From the NCBI GenBank assembly GCA_902620525.1, contig CACNIK010000001.1:229501-293500 (forward strand): a DNA stretch of 64,000 nt. The letters run 5' to 3'. The notes below the pieces were generated by a model, which was given only the letters and a program-made list of their open reading frames with translations, made no database searches and was not told the DNA's origin. Positions 25,478 through 32,973 of the stretch are shown here, in pieces; position 1 is the first letter of the stretch, and each line of letters begins with the position of its first letter. The translations under genes and the position numbers were made by a program. The DNA comes from an uncultured Pelagibacteraceae bacterium. Its GTDB lineage: Bacteria > Pseudomonadota > Alphaproteobacteria > Pelagibacterales > Pelagibacteraceae.

Positions 25478-26075
25478 AAAATCTAAAGTAGAAGATAAAT
25501 CAAAAAAACAGACGAGCTTAAATCAAGAAGATAAGCCAGAAATAAAGAAGATAAAAAAACAAGCTACTGAAAAAAAACAATATAATATTAAAGATTTTGT
25601 TGTATATCCCAAGCATGGAGTCGGAAAAATTATTGCAGTTGAAAAAGCTAAAATTGGACAAATTGAAATTCAATTTTATAAAATTTTCATAGAAAAAGAA
25701 AAACTGACTTTGACAGTGCCAATTAATCAACAGTCAAATCTTAGACCCATATCTTCTATTAACCAAATTAATAAGTGCGTTTCTATATTAAAAAGCAAAC
25801 CAAAAATTAAAAGAACGATGTGGAGCAGAAGAGCTCAGGAATATGATCAAAAAATAAATTCTGGTAAAATTTATGAGCTTGCAGAAGTGGTTAAAGATTT
25901 AAATAAAAATACTGATATAATCGCTGATCAGTCTTATTCTGAAAGACAATTATTTGAAAAAGCTTATGATAGGCTTAAATCAGAATTTGAAGCGGTTTTA
26001 AAAACTACTCCTGAAGAAGTACAAAAAAAGATGGATAAGGCCCTTGGCAGAAACAAAAATTTATTAGAAGATTAA
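25467..26075 (+). CDS. carD: CarD-family transcriptional regulator
   Basis: RNA-polymerase-binding regulator that stabilises open promoter complexes. The RNAP-interacting domain starts at about residue 42 (IKDFVVYPKHGVGKI) and is followed by VPINQQSNLRPIS; the helical DNA-binding part contains MWSRRAQEYDQKINSG. The first 40 residues are lysine/glutamate-rich and disordered. The open frame allows only TTG at 25467 as a conventional start before the domain, without a ribosome site; the first ATG is internal at MWSRR. Upstream, a +1-frame ATG ORF may supply the real start. It is the last gene of the helicase operon and is followed by a strong terminator. Confidence 0.9.
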   Translation: MLAKKSKVEDKSKKQTSLNQEDKPEIKKIKKQATEKKQYNIKDFVVYPKHGVGKIIAVEKAKIGQIEIQFYKIFIEKEKLTLTVPINQQSNLRPISSINQINKCVSILKSKPKIKRTMWSRRAQEYDQKINSGKIYELAEVVKDLNKNTDIIADQSYSERQLFEKAYDRLKSEFEAVLKTTPEEVQKKMDKALGRNKNLLED

Positions 26076-26082
26076 CAAATAG

Positions 26083-26116
26083 AAACGCCCTTTTTAACAA
26101 ATTAAAAAGGGCGTTT
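26083..26116. terminator. 15-bp hairpin, bidirectional terminator between carD and the basic peptide gene
   Basis: Perfect arms 26083-26097 and 26102-26116 (AAACGCCCTTTTTAA and its complement) with a 4-base loop. It lies 7 bases after the carD stop on the plus strand and 24 bases after the stop of the tiny minus-strand ORF, so it can end transcripts from both sides. Confidence 0.85.
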
Positions 26117-26140
26117 AATTAACAAAGAATTTAGAAGGTA

Positions 26141-26206
26141 CTATCTTCTTCTTCTTCTTCTTTTTTTAGCTTTTTTCTTTTTAGCTTTTTTTCTTCTTTT
26201 AGCCAT
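26141..26206 (-). CDS. 21-residue lysine/arginine-only basic peptide
   Basis: ATG at 26206 opens 21 codons. After Met, every residue is Lys, Arg or Ala: MAKRRKKAKK, then KKAKK, then six arginines. A strong ribosome site, AGGGAGA, ends 5 bases before the ATG. The ORF has its own promoter-like sequence, a hairpin near the predicted 5' end and a terminator, so it forms a complete small unit. Such a peptide would bind nucleic acid or acidic surfaces, as histone-H1-like tails and tiny ribosomal proteins do. I recognise no exact family. The repeat-like codons (AGA runs) could be low-complexity DNA, but the ribosome site argues against that. Confidence 0.6.
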   Translation of the reverse strand: MAKRRKKAKKKKAKKRRRRRR

Positions 26207-26224
26207 CTTATCTCCCTGGTTATT

Positions 26225-26247
26225 AAACAAATCTTAATGATTCGTTT
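26225..26247 (-). promoter_or_regulatory. Leader hairpin of the basic peptide transcript
   Basis: On the minus strand AAACGAATC and GATTTGTTT pair over nine bases (one G-T) around a 5-base loop. It sits just before the ribosome site and close to the predicted transcription start, so it could stabilise the 5' end or tune translation. Confidence 0.45.
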
Positions 26248-26256
26248 GTTAATTAA

Positions 26257-26284
26257 ACATTAATTATTAAAAGATTCATGTCAA
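26257..26284 (-). promoter_or_regulatory. Promoter candidate for the basic peptide gene
   Basis: Minus strand: perfect TTGACA (26284-26279), a 16-base spacer and a weak -10 TAATGT (26262-26257). The remaining AT-rich DNA up to 26403 holds no ORF or other signal that I can support. Confidence 0.4.
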
Positions 26285-26403
26285 ACATAAATTAATTTAT
26301 AAAATTTAATTAATTTTAAATTTTTTATTAAATTTTTTAAATTTTATTAATTATTTAAAAAAGTTAGTAATATCAATGTTTTTTTAAGCAAATTAAATAA
26401 GTT

Positions 26404-28092
26404 TTAATTATTTTTTTTGTAAAGATTTTCAAGTTGTTGTTTATAATTTTTAATTATTTCTTTTCTTTTTAACTTTAAAGTTGGTGTGAGCATTCCGTTT
26501 TCAATTGTAAATTCTTCGTTAATTAATACAAATTTCTTAATTTTTTCTATTAAAGTTAAACTTTTATTTATATTTTCAATTATAAGTTTAATTTTCTCTT
26601 TGCTTATTTCTTTTTCACTTACAATTAGCGCAACTAAATAATTTTTTTTATCTCCATAAACGAAAGATTGTTTAATATTTTCATTTAAACATAAAATATT
26701 TTCAACTTTACTTGGAGAAATGTTATCACCACCAAGATTTACAATTATATCCTTTTTTCTATCAGTAATTTTTAAATAATTATTATTATCTAATTCTCCA
26801 ATATCTCCAGTATGAAGCCATCCATCTTTAATTACTTTTTTAGTCTCCTCCTCCAAATTCCAATATCCCAACATAACATTTTCACCCTTTATAAGGATTT
26901 CCCCATCTTCAGATATTTTCACTTTATTGGTTCTAAAAGGAGGGCCTACTGACTCGACTTTGACTAAATCTGGTAAATTGCAACTAACGACTGGGGAGGC
27001 CTCGGTTAAACCATATCCCTGAAGAGTAGGTAATCCGACAGCATTTAAAAATTCTCCAATATTTTGATCTAAAGCTCCTCCCCCGGATACAAAAGCCTGA
27101 AGATTGCCGCCAAACTGGTTTCTAATTTTTTTTCTCACTAAATTTTCACATAGAAAATTTGTGATTTTTTCACTAAATCTCAAATCTACCTTGTTTAATA
27201 TTTTTTTTCCCAAGATCAAAGTTTGATTTATAAGTTTTCTTTTTAATCCTGATTGTTTTTCAAAATTCATATTTATTTTCGTAAAAAGGTTTTGATAAAA
27301 CCTTGGGACAGCTGTCATAATTGTGGGTTTGGCAACTACCATATTAGAGATCAGTTTTTCTAAACTTTCAGCATAAAAAACTTTTGCACCAACTATAATT
27401 TGTATAAATTGAACTGTATGTTCATAAGAATGTGAAAGGGGTAACCAAGTTAAAAAAACTGGATCTTCTTTATCAGTTAATTTTTTTAACAATTCAACAG
27501 CACCCTCGCAATTTGATAAGATGCCTCCATGACTTAAAACTACCCCCTTAGGATTTCCCGATGTACCTGAAGTATAAATTATACAAGCAGGCATATTTCT
27601 TTTTAGATTTTTGTTGATGATTTTTTTATCAATATCATCGACTAAAATTTCAGATATTAATAAACTTTTTCTATCAATTTTTTCAAATGATATTATTTCT
27701 TTAATATCACTATTAATATACTTTTTAATTTTATCAAATTGATCTTGATTAGAGACAAATATTAAAGAGGGTTTGCAATCATTTAATATGTATTCGTAAT
27801 CACTTGCTGTGTAGGTTGTAAAAATAGGTACAGAGATCCCCCCTGCATTCATAATTGATATATCGCTAATTAACCAATAAGGTCTGTTCTCAGATAAAAT
27901 CAGACATCTATCACCCTCATTAATTAGAGATTTGATTTTTAATGTAAGTTTGAAAATTTTTTGAGTTACATCTCCCCAATTATACATTTGTTTGTCTGAT
28001 TTTAACCATTTTAAGAATGGTTTTTTTTCATCAACCTCTTGTGCCTTTTTAAAATATAATTCAACTAAACTATTTAATTTACTAATATCCAT
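26404..28092 (-). CDS. Long-chain acyl-CoA synthetase (AMP-forming)
   Basis: ANL-superfamily ligase of 562 residues that activates fatty acids with ATP and CoA. The P-loop IYTSGTSGNPKGVVLSHGG lies around 170-190. LQGYGLTEASPVVSC is the adenylate-binding motif, and WLHTGDIGELDNN with ITDRKKDIIVNLGG marks the hinge and C-terminal domain. It resembles the FadD15-type long-chain group. The start codon is 4 bases after the encoded CCA end of tRNA-Leu, so the mRNA shares its transcript and would be nearly leaderless after tRNA processing. The only early methionine is this start. Confidence 0.9.
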   Translation of the reverse strand: MDISKLNSLVELYFKKAQEVDEKKPFLKWLKSDKQMYNWGDVTQKIFKLTLKIKSLINEGDRCLILSENRPYWLISDISIMNAGGISVPIFTTYTASDYEYILNDCKPSLIFVSNQDQFDKIKKYINSDIKEIISFEKIDRKSLLISEILVDDIDKKIINKNLKRNMPACIIYTSGTSGNPKGVVLSHGGILSNCEGAVELLKKLTDKEDPVFLTWLPLSHSYEHTVQFIQIIVGAKVFYAESLEKLISNMVVAKPTIMTAVPRFYQNLFTKINMNFEKQSGLKRKLINQTLILGKKILNKVDLRFSEKITNFLCENLVRKKIRNQFGGNLQAFVSGGGALDQNIGEFLNAVGLPTLQGYGLTEASPVVSCNLPDLVKVESVGPPFRTNKVKISEDGEILIKGENVMLGYWNLEEETKKVIKDGWLHTGDIGELDNNNYLKITDRKKDIIVNLGGDNISPSKVENILCLNENIKQSFVYGDKKNYLVALIVSEKEISKEKIKLIIENINKSLTLIEKIKKFVLINEEFTIENGMLTPTLKLKRKEIIKNYKQQLENLYKKNN

Positions 28093-28096
28093 AAGT

Positions 28097-28183
28097 TGGT
28101 GGGCGAAGAGAGACTCGAACTCTCAAGGTATTGCTACCACCGGATTTTGAGTCCGGCGCGTCTACCAGTTCCACCATTCGCCC
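28097..28183 (-). tRNA. tRNA-Leu (anticodon CAA)
   Basis: The reverse complement begins GGGCGAA and ends TTCGCCC-A-CCA, a perfect acceptor stem with encoded CCA. The anticodon arm CCGGA-CTCAAAA-TCCGG gives anticodon CAA, decoding UUG. The long variable arm (GGTAGCAATACC) is the class II feature expected for leucine. Length is 87 bases including CCA. Confidence 0.97.
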
Positions 28184-28229
28184 TTAATTAAGTATATTAT
28201 GAAATAATAGGTGAATTAAACAGTTTTTA

Positions 28230-29312
28230 TTAGAGATTTTTATTAATATTTGGATTTCTATAAAGCTCAAAGAATGTTGATATAAACTTACATAAATCAA
28301 TTTGATTTTCGGAGAATACTTTTCCAAGATCTTTTAATTTAGCTTTGTAAGATTTGCCAATAGTATAGAGCTGACGCTTATCCTTTAATATCATACCAGT
28401 CTTTTCTGAAATTTTAAGTTTTCTAATAACCGTTGCTCTAGGAATGCCTGTTATTTCTGAAATTGAAGAAGCATTCATTCCGATTATAGTTTCTTTTGAA
28501 AGAATTATAAATTTTGCCCACTCTAAGAAATTTTCTTCACCAAGGTCATCGGAATAAGTTTTTTTTGTTATTGGATTATCTTTATATTTTTCTTTAAGTC
28601 GTACAATGTTATTAGCGAATATCGTGCCATTAACTATAAAAGTTTCTAGATCTCCATGAAATTTTCTTTGTCTAATCAAAAAAGGAATTTTAAACCTAAA
28701 GAAAAATCTCCAAACCAATGTAAAATTTTTCCTGATAAATTCTTCTATTTTTTTTGCTTCAATAGGCTGACCAAACCAATCCTGTGTAGCCAGGTATTTT
28801 GAGCAAGTGTTTAAAAATACAGATAACGTTTTAACTGAATGTTTTGGTCTTTGATGGACAAATGTAAGTGGTTTTAATATAATCTTTTTTCCTTTACGCA
28901 TTATTATTTCATCTTCATTCAATTCATTAATTTTCCTTCTTACTGTTTCTTTAGCAATAGAGAGATCTTCAGAAATTTCTATTAGATTAATTTTTTCAAT
29001 TTCAAATTCTTCTTTTGTATAGAATTGTTCTTCAGAATGAATTATCAAAATATCTGCATAGTGACGAAAAGATTTTTGAACTAAGTATATTAAAATCAGG
29101 TATTTATCCATATCCATGAATGTTTGATAGGCATTATAATTCCAAGTAGTAGAGAATTTAAACCATTGATCACTTATTCGTCCAAAATTTGCAGATAAAA
29201 TAGAATGAACTTCTGCCCTACTTATGAATTCGTCCTTAAATTCAACCTGTTTATTTTTAAAATCTACCTTTGTAAGATTATTTAAATTTTTTATTTCTTT
29301 TTCGTCTGACAT
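28230..29312 (-). CDS. Double winged-helix DNA-binding regulator, unknown family
   Basis: 360 residues with two separate helix-turn-helix segments: ISEDLSIAKETVRRKINELN at about 113-132, and ISEITGIPRATVIRKLKISE near 280-300, each followed by a wing-like strand (LKPLTFV; LYTIGKS). Between them is a helical region rich in Phe, Trp and Arg with no motif I know. The layout suggests a transcription factor that binds two half-sites in one chain. No effector domain is recognisable. It is divergent from the YqaA gene with only 17 bases between starts, and upstream of tRNA-Leu on the same strand. Confidence 0.7.
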   Translation of the reverse strand: MSDEKEIKNLNNLTKVDFKNKQVEFKDEFISRAEVHSILSANFGRISDQWFKFSTTWNYNAYQTFMDMDKYLILIYLVQKSFRHYADILIIHSEEQFYTKEEFEIEKINLIEISEDLSIAKETVRRKINELNEDEIIMRKGKKIILKPLTFVHQRPKHSVKTLSVFLNTCSKYLATQDWFGQPIEAKKIEEFIRKNFTLVWRFFFRFKIPFLIRQRKFHGDLETFIVNGTIFANNIVRLKEKYKDNPITKKTYSDDLGEENFLEWAKFIILSKETIIGMNASSISEITGIPRATVIRKLKISEKTGMILKDKRQLYTIGKSYKAKLKDLGKVFSENQIDLCKFISTFFELYRNPNINKNL

Positions 29313-29329
29313 GTTTATATAAGTGATAA

Positions 29330-29923
29330 ATGTTAAAGAAATTATATGACAGATGTTTAGATTTAGCTAGACATAAATTATCGAAGCCCTTTCTAGCTTT
29401 TGTATCTTTTATCGAAAGTTCGTTTTTTCCAATACCTCCAGATGTAATGATTGTGCCAATGGTATTGGCAAAAAAAGATCAATATTTTAGAATTTTTTTA
29501 ATAGCAACAATATTTTCAGTTTTGGGTGGTATTTTTGGTTATTTTTTAGGAAGTTTATTTTTAGAATTTTCAATGTCTATAATAGAATTTTATAATTATG
29601 AGGAGAAAGTTTTTGCGTTACAAGATAAACTTTCCAATAAAGCAGGTTTTGTTTTCTGGATTGGTACATTATTTTTAGCTGGCTTTACTCCCTTGCCTTA
29701 TAAAGTTTTTACAATTACGAGTGGTTTTATAGGCTTTAATCTTTATGTTTTTATAATGATAAGTTTGATCTCTAGAGGACTAAGATTTTTTATTGTCTCT
29801 TATTTATCAATGAAGTTTGGTGATAAATTTGAAATTCTTCTTGAAAAAGAGGGCTCTAAATGGTTTGCAATAATTGGGATTTTAATTGTTTTAATTATTT
29901 TAGGAATATATTTTTATTTTTAG
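29330..29923 (+). CDS. YqaA-type DedA-superfamily membrane protein
   Basis: 197 residues with about four or five membrane segments. FVSFIESSFFPIPPDVMIVPM is the family N-terminal motif with the re-entrant proline-rich loop. The following GGIFGYFLGSLF and GFTPLPYKVFTITSG are also characteristic. Relatives (VTT domain) are implicated in phospholipid carrier flipping and membrane homeostasis. It precedes dsbB by 4 bases and leads a three-gene run with coq7. Confidence 0.85.
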   Translation: MLKKLYDRCLDLARHKLSKPFLAFVSFIESSFFPIPPDVMIVPMVLAKKDQYFRIFLIATIFSVLGGIFGYFLGSLFLEFSMSIIEFYNYEEKVFALQDKLSNKAGFVFWIGTLFLAGFTPLPYKVFTITSGFIGFNLYVFIMISLISRGLRFFIVSYLSMKFGDKFEILLEKEGSKWFAIIGILIVLIILGIYFYF

Positions 29924-29927
29924 TAAC

Positions 29928-30392
29928 ATGAATAAAAAGTTTATTATAAATTCATTAATAACTTTTAGTTTTATAGCATTAAGTTTTGCTTATTTTATCG
30001 AATTTATTTTGGGTCACGAACCTTGTAATCTTTGTAAAATAGAACGTATTCCATACATTGGTGCTATTATATTAATTTCATTTTTAATTTTTACAAAAAA
30101 ATGGGAAAAATTTATTTTAATTGTAGTTTTGGTATTATTTATTTTTGGAGCAGTCACATCAGTATATCATGTAGGTATTGAACAAGGTATTTTCAACGAA
30201 AGTTTATTGTGTGAGCTTGGTATAAACACTAACATCCAAAATACTGAAGAACTATTAAAAACCTTAAGTAAAACCCCAATAAGTTGTAAGGACGTAACAT
30301 TTAAGATATTTGGTTTATCACTTGCTACATTTAATGCAGTTTTATCTATTATAATAAGTTATATACTTCTTAAAGTAGTTTTAAAAAAATGA
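29928..30392 (+). CDS. dsbB: DsbB-family disulfide bond formation protein
   Basis: Four-helix inner-membrane quinone reductase that reoxidises DsbA. The first periplasmic cysteine pair is CNLC at 33-36 in GHEPCNLCKIERIPY. The second pair is Cys95 and Cys120 in the second periplasmic loop. Its 154 residues match the short alphaproteobacterial DsbB. It overlaps the coq7 start by 4 bases (ATGA), linking a quinone user with a quinone biosynthesis gene. No dsbA is in this window. Confidence 0.88.
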   Translation: MNKKFIINSLITFSFIALSFAYFIEFILGHEPCNLCKIERIPYIGAIILISFLIFTKKWEKFILIVVLVLFIFGAVTSVYHVGIEQGIFNESLLCELGINTNIQNTEELLKTLSKTPISCKDVTFKIFGLSLATFNAVLSIIISYILLKVVLKK

Positions 30393-30922
30393 ACAAAACA
30401 GATAAAAAAACTTTAGAAGAAATTATAAGAGTGGACCACGCTGGTGAGCGTGGAGCAATTAAGATTTATGAAGGTCAATTACTGGCTTTGAAAACTTTTA
30501 AACAAGACGAGGAATTAAAAAGAAAAATTGAAGATATGCGAGAGCATGAGAAAGAGCATTACGAATTTTTTGATAAGGAAATACAAAAAAGAAATATCAA
30601 ACCTACGAGGCTTTTACCTTTATGGGACTTAATGGGTATAACGTTAGGATTTGGCACTGCCATGATGGGGAAAAAAGCAGCAATGTTGTGCACAGCTTCT
30701 GTAGAAGAAGTAATCGATGGACACTACAAAGATCAGACCTATAAACTAAGAGAAGATGAAGAAGAATTAAAAAAGAAAATTATGAAGTTCAGACAAGATG
30801 AGCTAGATCATAAAGATATAGCCTATGAAAGTGGGGCTACTAAAAAAGGTTTATATAGTGTTTTAGATAAAATTATAAAAACTTCCTCAAGAGTAGCAAT
30901 TGCGATTTCAGAAAAAATTTAA
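30389..30922 (+). CDS. coq7: Demethoxyubiquinone hydroxylase Coq7
   Basis: Di-iron monooxygenase that adds the C6 hydroxyl in ubiquinone synthesis. Metal-binding acidic and histidine motifs are in place: RVDHAGERGA (Glu20), REHEKEH (Glu54, His57), VEEVIDGHY and RQDELDH. The 177 residues match the short bacterial Coq7 with two ferritin-like helix pairs. It is the third gene of the YqaA-DsbB-Coq7 run and meets the HNH gene tail-to-tail with no base between them. Confidence 0.93.
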   Translation: MNKTDKKTLEEIIRVDHAGERGAIKIYEGQLLALKTFKQDEELKRKIEDMREHEKEHYEFFDKEIQKRNIKPTRLLPLWDLMGITLGFGTAMMGKKAAMLCTASVEEVIDGHYKDQTYKLREDEEELKKKIMKFRQDELDHKDIAYESGATKKGLYSVLDKIIKTSSRVAIAISEKI

Positions 30923-31492
30923 TTAAGGTTCTAACTCAATATCCCAGTATAAATAATCCATCCAACTTTCATGTAAAAAATTTGGTGGAAAGTTTCTTCC
31001 ATTTTTGTGTAAATCATCTACTGTGGGCCTGTAAGGTTTATTAAATAGTTTCATTCCACTTACTTCAAATAATTTTCCACCTTTTTTAACATTACAAGTA
31101 GAACATGCTGTTACAACGTTTTCCCAATCAGTAATTCCTCCTTTTGATTTCGGTAAAAGATGATCAAAAGTTAGATCTTTTTTGTCTCCGCAATATTGAC
31201 AAGTAAATTTATCTCTTAAAAAAACATTAAATCTTGTGAAATTTGGATTATCTGATGGTTTAATAAAATTTTTTAACGCGATAACACTTGGCAAATTCAT
31301 TTCAAAAGATGGGCTTCTAATTTTTCTTTTATAGTTTGAAACTATACTTACTCTATTTAAAAAAACAGACTTAACTGCATCTTGCCAACACCATAAAGAT
31401 AGCGGGTAGTAGCTCAAAGGTCTGAAATCTGCATTTAAAACTAAAGCAGGACATTTTTCTAAAGGCACTTTGTCATTTGCAGAAATAATCAT
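30923..31492 (-). CDS. HNH endonuclease family protein
   Basis: 189 residues with a zinc-supported HNH fold: CQYCGDKKDLTFDHLLPKSK, then GG and ENVVTACSTCNVKKGG. The two CxxC pairs hold a structural zinc, and DH plus the central Asn and C-terminal region form the nuclease site. The N-terminal part (VLNADFRPLSYYPLSLW) is typical of the stand-alone HNH proteins common in alphaproteobacteria. Their cellular role is not well defined; nothing nearby marks it as a mobile or defence element. Confidence 0.87.
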   Translation of the reverse strand: MIISANDKVPLEKCPALVLNADFRPLSYYPLSLWCWQDAVKSVFLNRVSIVSNYKRKIRSPSFEMNLPSVIALKNFIKPSDNPNFTRFNVFLRDKFTCQYCGDKKDLTFDHLLPKSKGGITDWENVVTACSTCNVKKGGKLFEVSGMKLFNKPYRPTVDDLHKNGRNFPPNFLHESWMDYLYWDIELEP

Positions 31493-31551
31493 ATCTAAAG
31501 CTAAATGATATAAAAAATTAAATCAAGTTTTAATTTTGTGACATATTGTTA

Positions 31552-32205
31552 TTAGTATAATTTTTTTTTTATAAATTCTAGGCCAAGACTCGAGCCCTCT
31601 TGGGGTATTCTGTGCTCACAATTTTTAAAAATCTTAGTTTGTATCTTATAATTCATCCTATTAAAAAGCTCTATTGCTTCAAGCAAAAAACTTACTGGAA
31701 CCACTTCATCTCTCTCCCCGTGCATTAATATAATATCAGGTTTTGATTTTATATTGTTCTCTATATGTTTTACGTCAATTATTTTGCCTGAGTAACCAAT
31801 GATAGAATTAATCTCATCTTCTCTTTTCAATCCAGTCTGTAAGCTAATCATGCATCCTTGGCTAAAACCACTTAAAATAATTTTATTAGCTGGTAATTTA
31901 TATTTTGCCTTAACTTCGTCGATTAGTTTATTTAATTTCATTTCTGCGACTAATGATTTTGTTAAAATTTCATCGCTTGTTTGGTCCATTAAGTCAAACC
32001 ATTGAAAGCCGGTTGGGCTCACAGCACATCTCTCTGGTGCGTCTGGACATATAAAAACTGTTTTTGGAAGATAGTTTTTCCAATAATTTGCTAAAATTGA
32101 AATATCATTTCCATCTCCTCCATATCCGTGGCAAAGTATTACAGCATTTTCAGGTTTTTGTTTCTCGGAAGAATTAATAATAGTTGTATTTAGTGAATAG
32201 CTCAT
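31552..32205 (-). CDS. Phospholipase/carboxylesterase family alpha/beta hydrolase
   Basis: Serine hydrolase of 217 residues. The nucleophile is Ser115 in the elbow GFSQG. The oxyanion side is LCHGYGGDG at 24-32. The acid and base are in HGERDEVVPV and NCEHRIP. It belongs to the short carboxylesterase group (Pfam Abhydrolase_2), with esterase activity on small acyl esters or lysophospholipids. It is divergent from the HIG1-type gene with only 15 bases between starts. The substrate is unknown. Confidence 0.87.
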   Translation of the reverse strand: MSYSLNTTIINSSEKQKPENAVILCHGYGGDGNDISILANYWKNYLPKTVFICPDAPERCAVSPTGFQWFDLMDQTSDEILTKSLVAEMKLNKLIDEVKAKYKLPANKIILSGFSQGCMISLQTGLKREDEINSIIGYSGKIIDVKHIENNIKSKPDIILMHGERDEVVPVSFLLEAIELFNRMNYKIQTKIFKNCEHRIPQEGSSLGLEFIKKKLY

Positions 32206-32220
32206 TATATATATTTCATA

Positions 32221-32421
32221 ATGTCTGAACTCTTATTTAACTTTATAGGTTTTTCTCTTCTCGGTGCAGTTGCCATAGTTCTAATATTAGGTATTTATAC
32301 TTTATTCAAAGGTGGTAGTACTAGTAAAAAATACTCAAATAAACTGATGCAGTTAAGGGTTTTACTCCAATTTATAGCAATTATCGTTTTGGTTTTGCTA
32401 GCATATTTTTTTAAAGATTAG
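32221..32421 (+). CDS. HIG1-domain twin-span membrane protein
   Basis: 66 residues with two membrane helices joined by a basic loop (FKGGSTSKKYSNKLMQLRVLLQ). This is the shape and length of bacterial hypoxia-induced-gene-1 domain proteins, which in mitochondria attach to cytochrome oxidase. The RxxxQ region (MQLRVLLQF) fits the conserved motif of that domain. It overlaps the end of the TlpA-like gene on the other strand by 11 bases. Confidence 0.78.
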   Translation: MSELLFNFIGFSLLGAVAIVLILGIYTLFKGGSTSKKYSNKLMQLRVLLQFIAIIVLVLLAYFFKD

Positions 32422-32944
32422 CTTTACTTTTCAAAAAATTTAAAAAGTTTTTTTTACTAAAGTCAAATTCACCCATAATTCTTCCAAATTCATTTCCATT
32501 TTTATCTAGTAAAACTGTGGTTGGCATACCTATCAACTTGAACTTTTTAGCTAAATCTAATTTTGGATCAAAATAAGTATTTAAACTCACGACTCCAATA
32601 TCCTGTAACCAATCTCTTACTCTCAGTTTATTTGGCGGCTCCATGTTAATTGGGTAAACATCTACTTCCGGTAAGTTTTGAGCAAGTTTTTCAAGTGACG
32701 GCATCTCTTTTTTGCAAGGTGCGCACCAGGTAGCCCAAAAATTTAGCACCATGATCTTGCCTTTATTCTTGGATAAATCCACATCCTGAAGATTAATATC
32801 TTTAAAAGTTATATTTGTAATTTTTTTAGGTTTATCGTGAATAACAAGATTGTTGGGGAGCTCCGCATAAGTTGATGGGTTATTAACAAATAAAAAGCCT
32901 ATAAAAATGAATGTTATGCTTTTAAAAGATTTACTAATTTTCAT
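32411..32944 (-). CDS. TlpA/ResA-like periplasmic thiol-disulfide oxidoreductase
   Basis: Thioredoxin-fold protein of 177 residues with a signal peptide or anchor (about residues 8-27, cut near STYA). The active site is WATWCAPC (Cys74, Cys77), the TlpA/ResA type. The cis-proline is in IGMPTTVLLD. It likely reduces specific periplasmic disulfides, for example in cytochrome c or oxidase maturation, but the partner is not shown. Divergent from argH with 29 bases between starts. Confidence 0.9.
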   Translation of the reverse strand: MKISKSFKSITFIFIGFLFVNNPSTYAELPNNLVIHDKPKKITNITFKDINLQDVDLSKNKGKIMVLNFWATWCAPCKKEMPSLEKLAQNLPEVDVYPINMEPPNKLRVRDWLQDIGVVSLNTYFDPKLDLAKKFKLIGMPTTVLLDKNGNEFGRIMGEFDFSKKNFLNFLKSKANL

Positions 32945-32973
32945 ATTAATTTAGATTAAAAATAGCATAGATT

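Noticed and set aside
26300-26403. Dense A/T tract resembling repeats or an origin-like AT-rich element
   Set aside because: No DnaA boxes, iterons or direct repeats found; simple AT richness explains it.
30923-31492. HNH gene as a sign of a defence island or mobile intron
   Set aside because: It sits alone among housekeeping genes with no methylase, integrase or repeats nearby.
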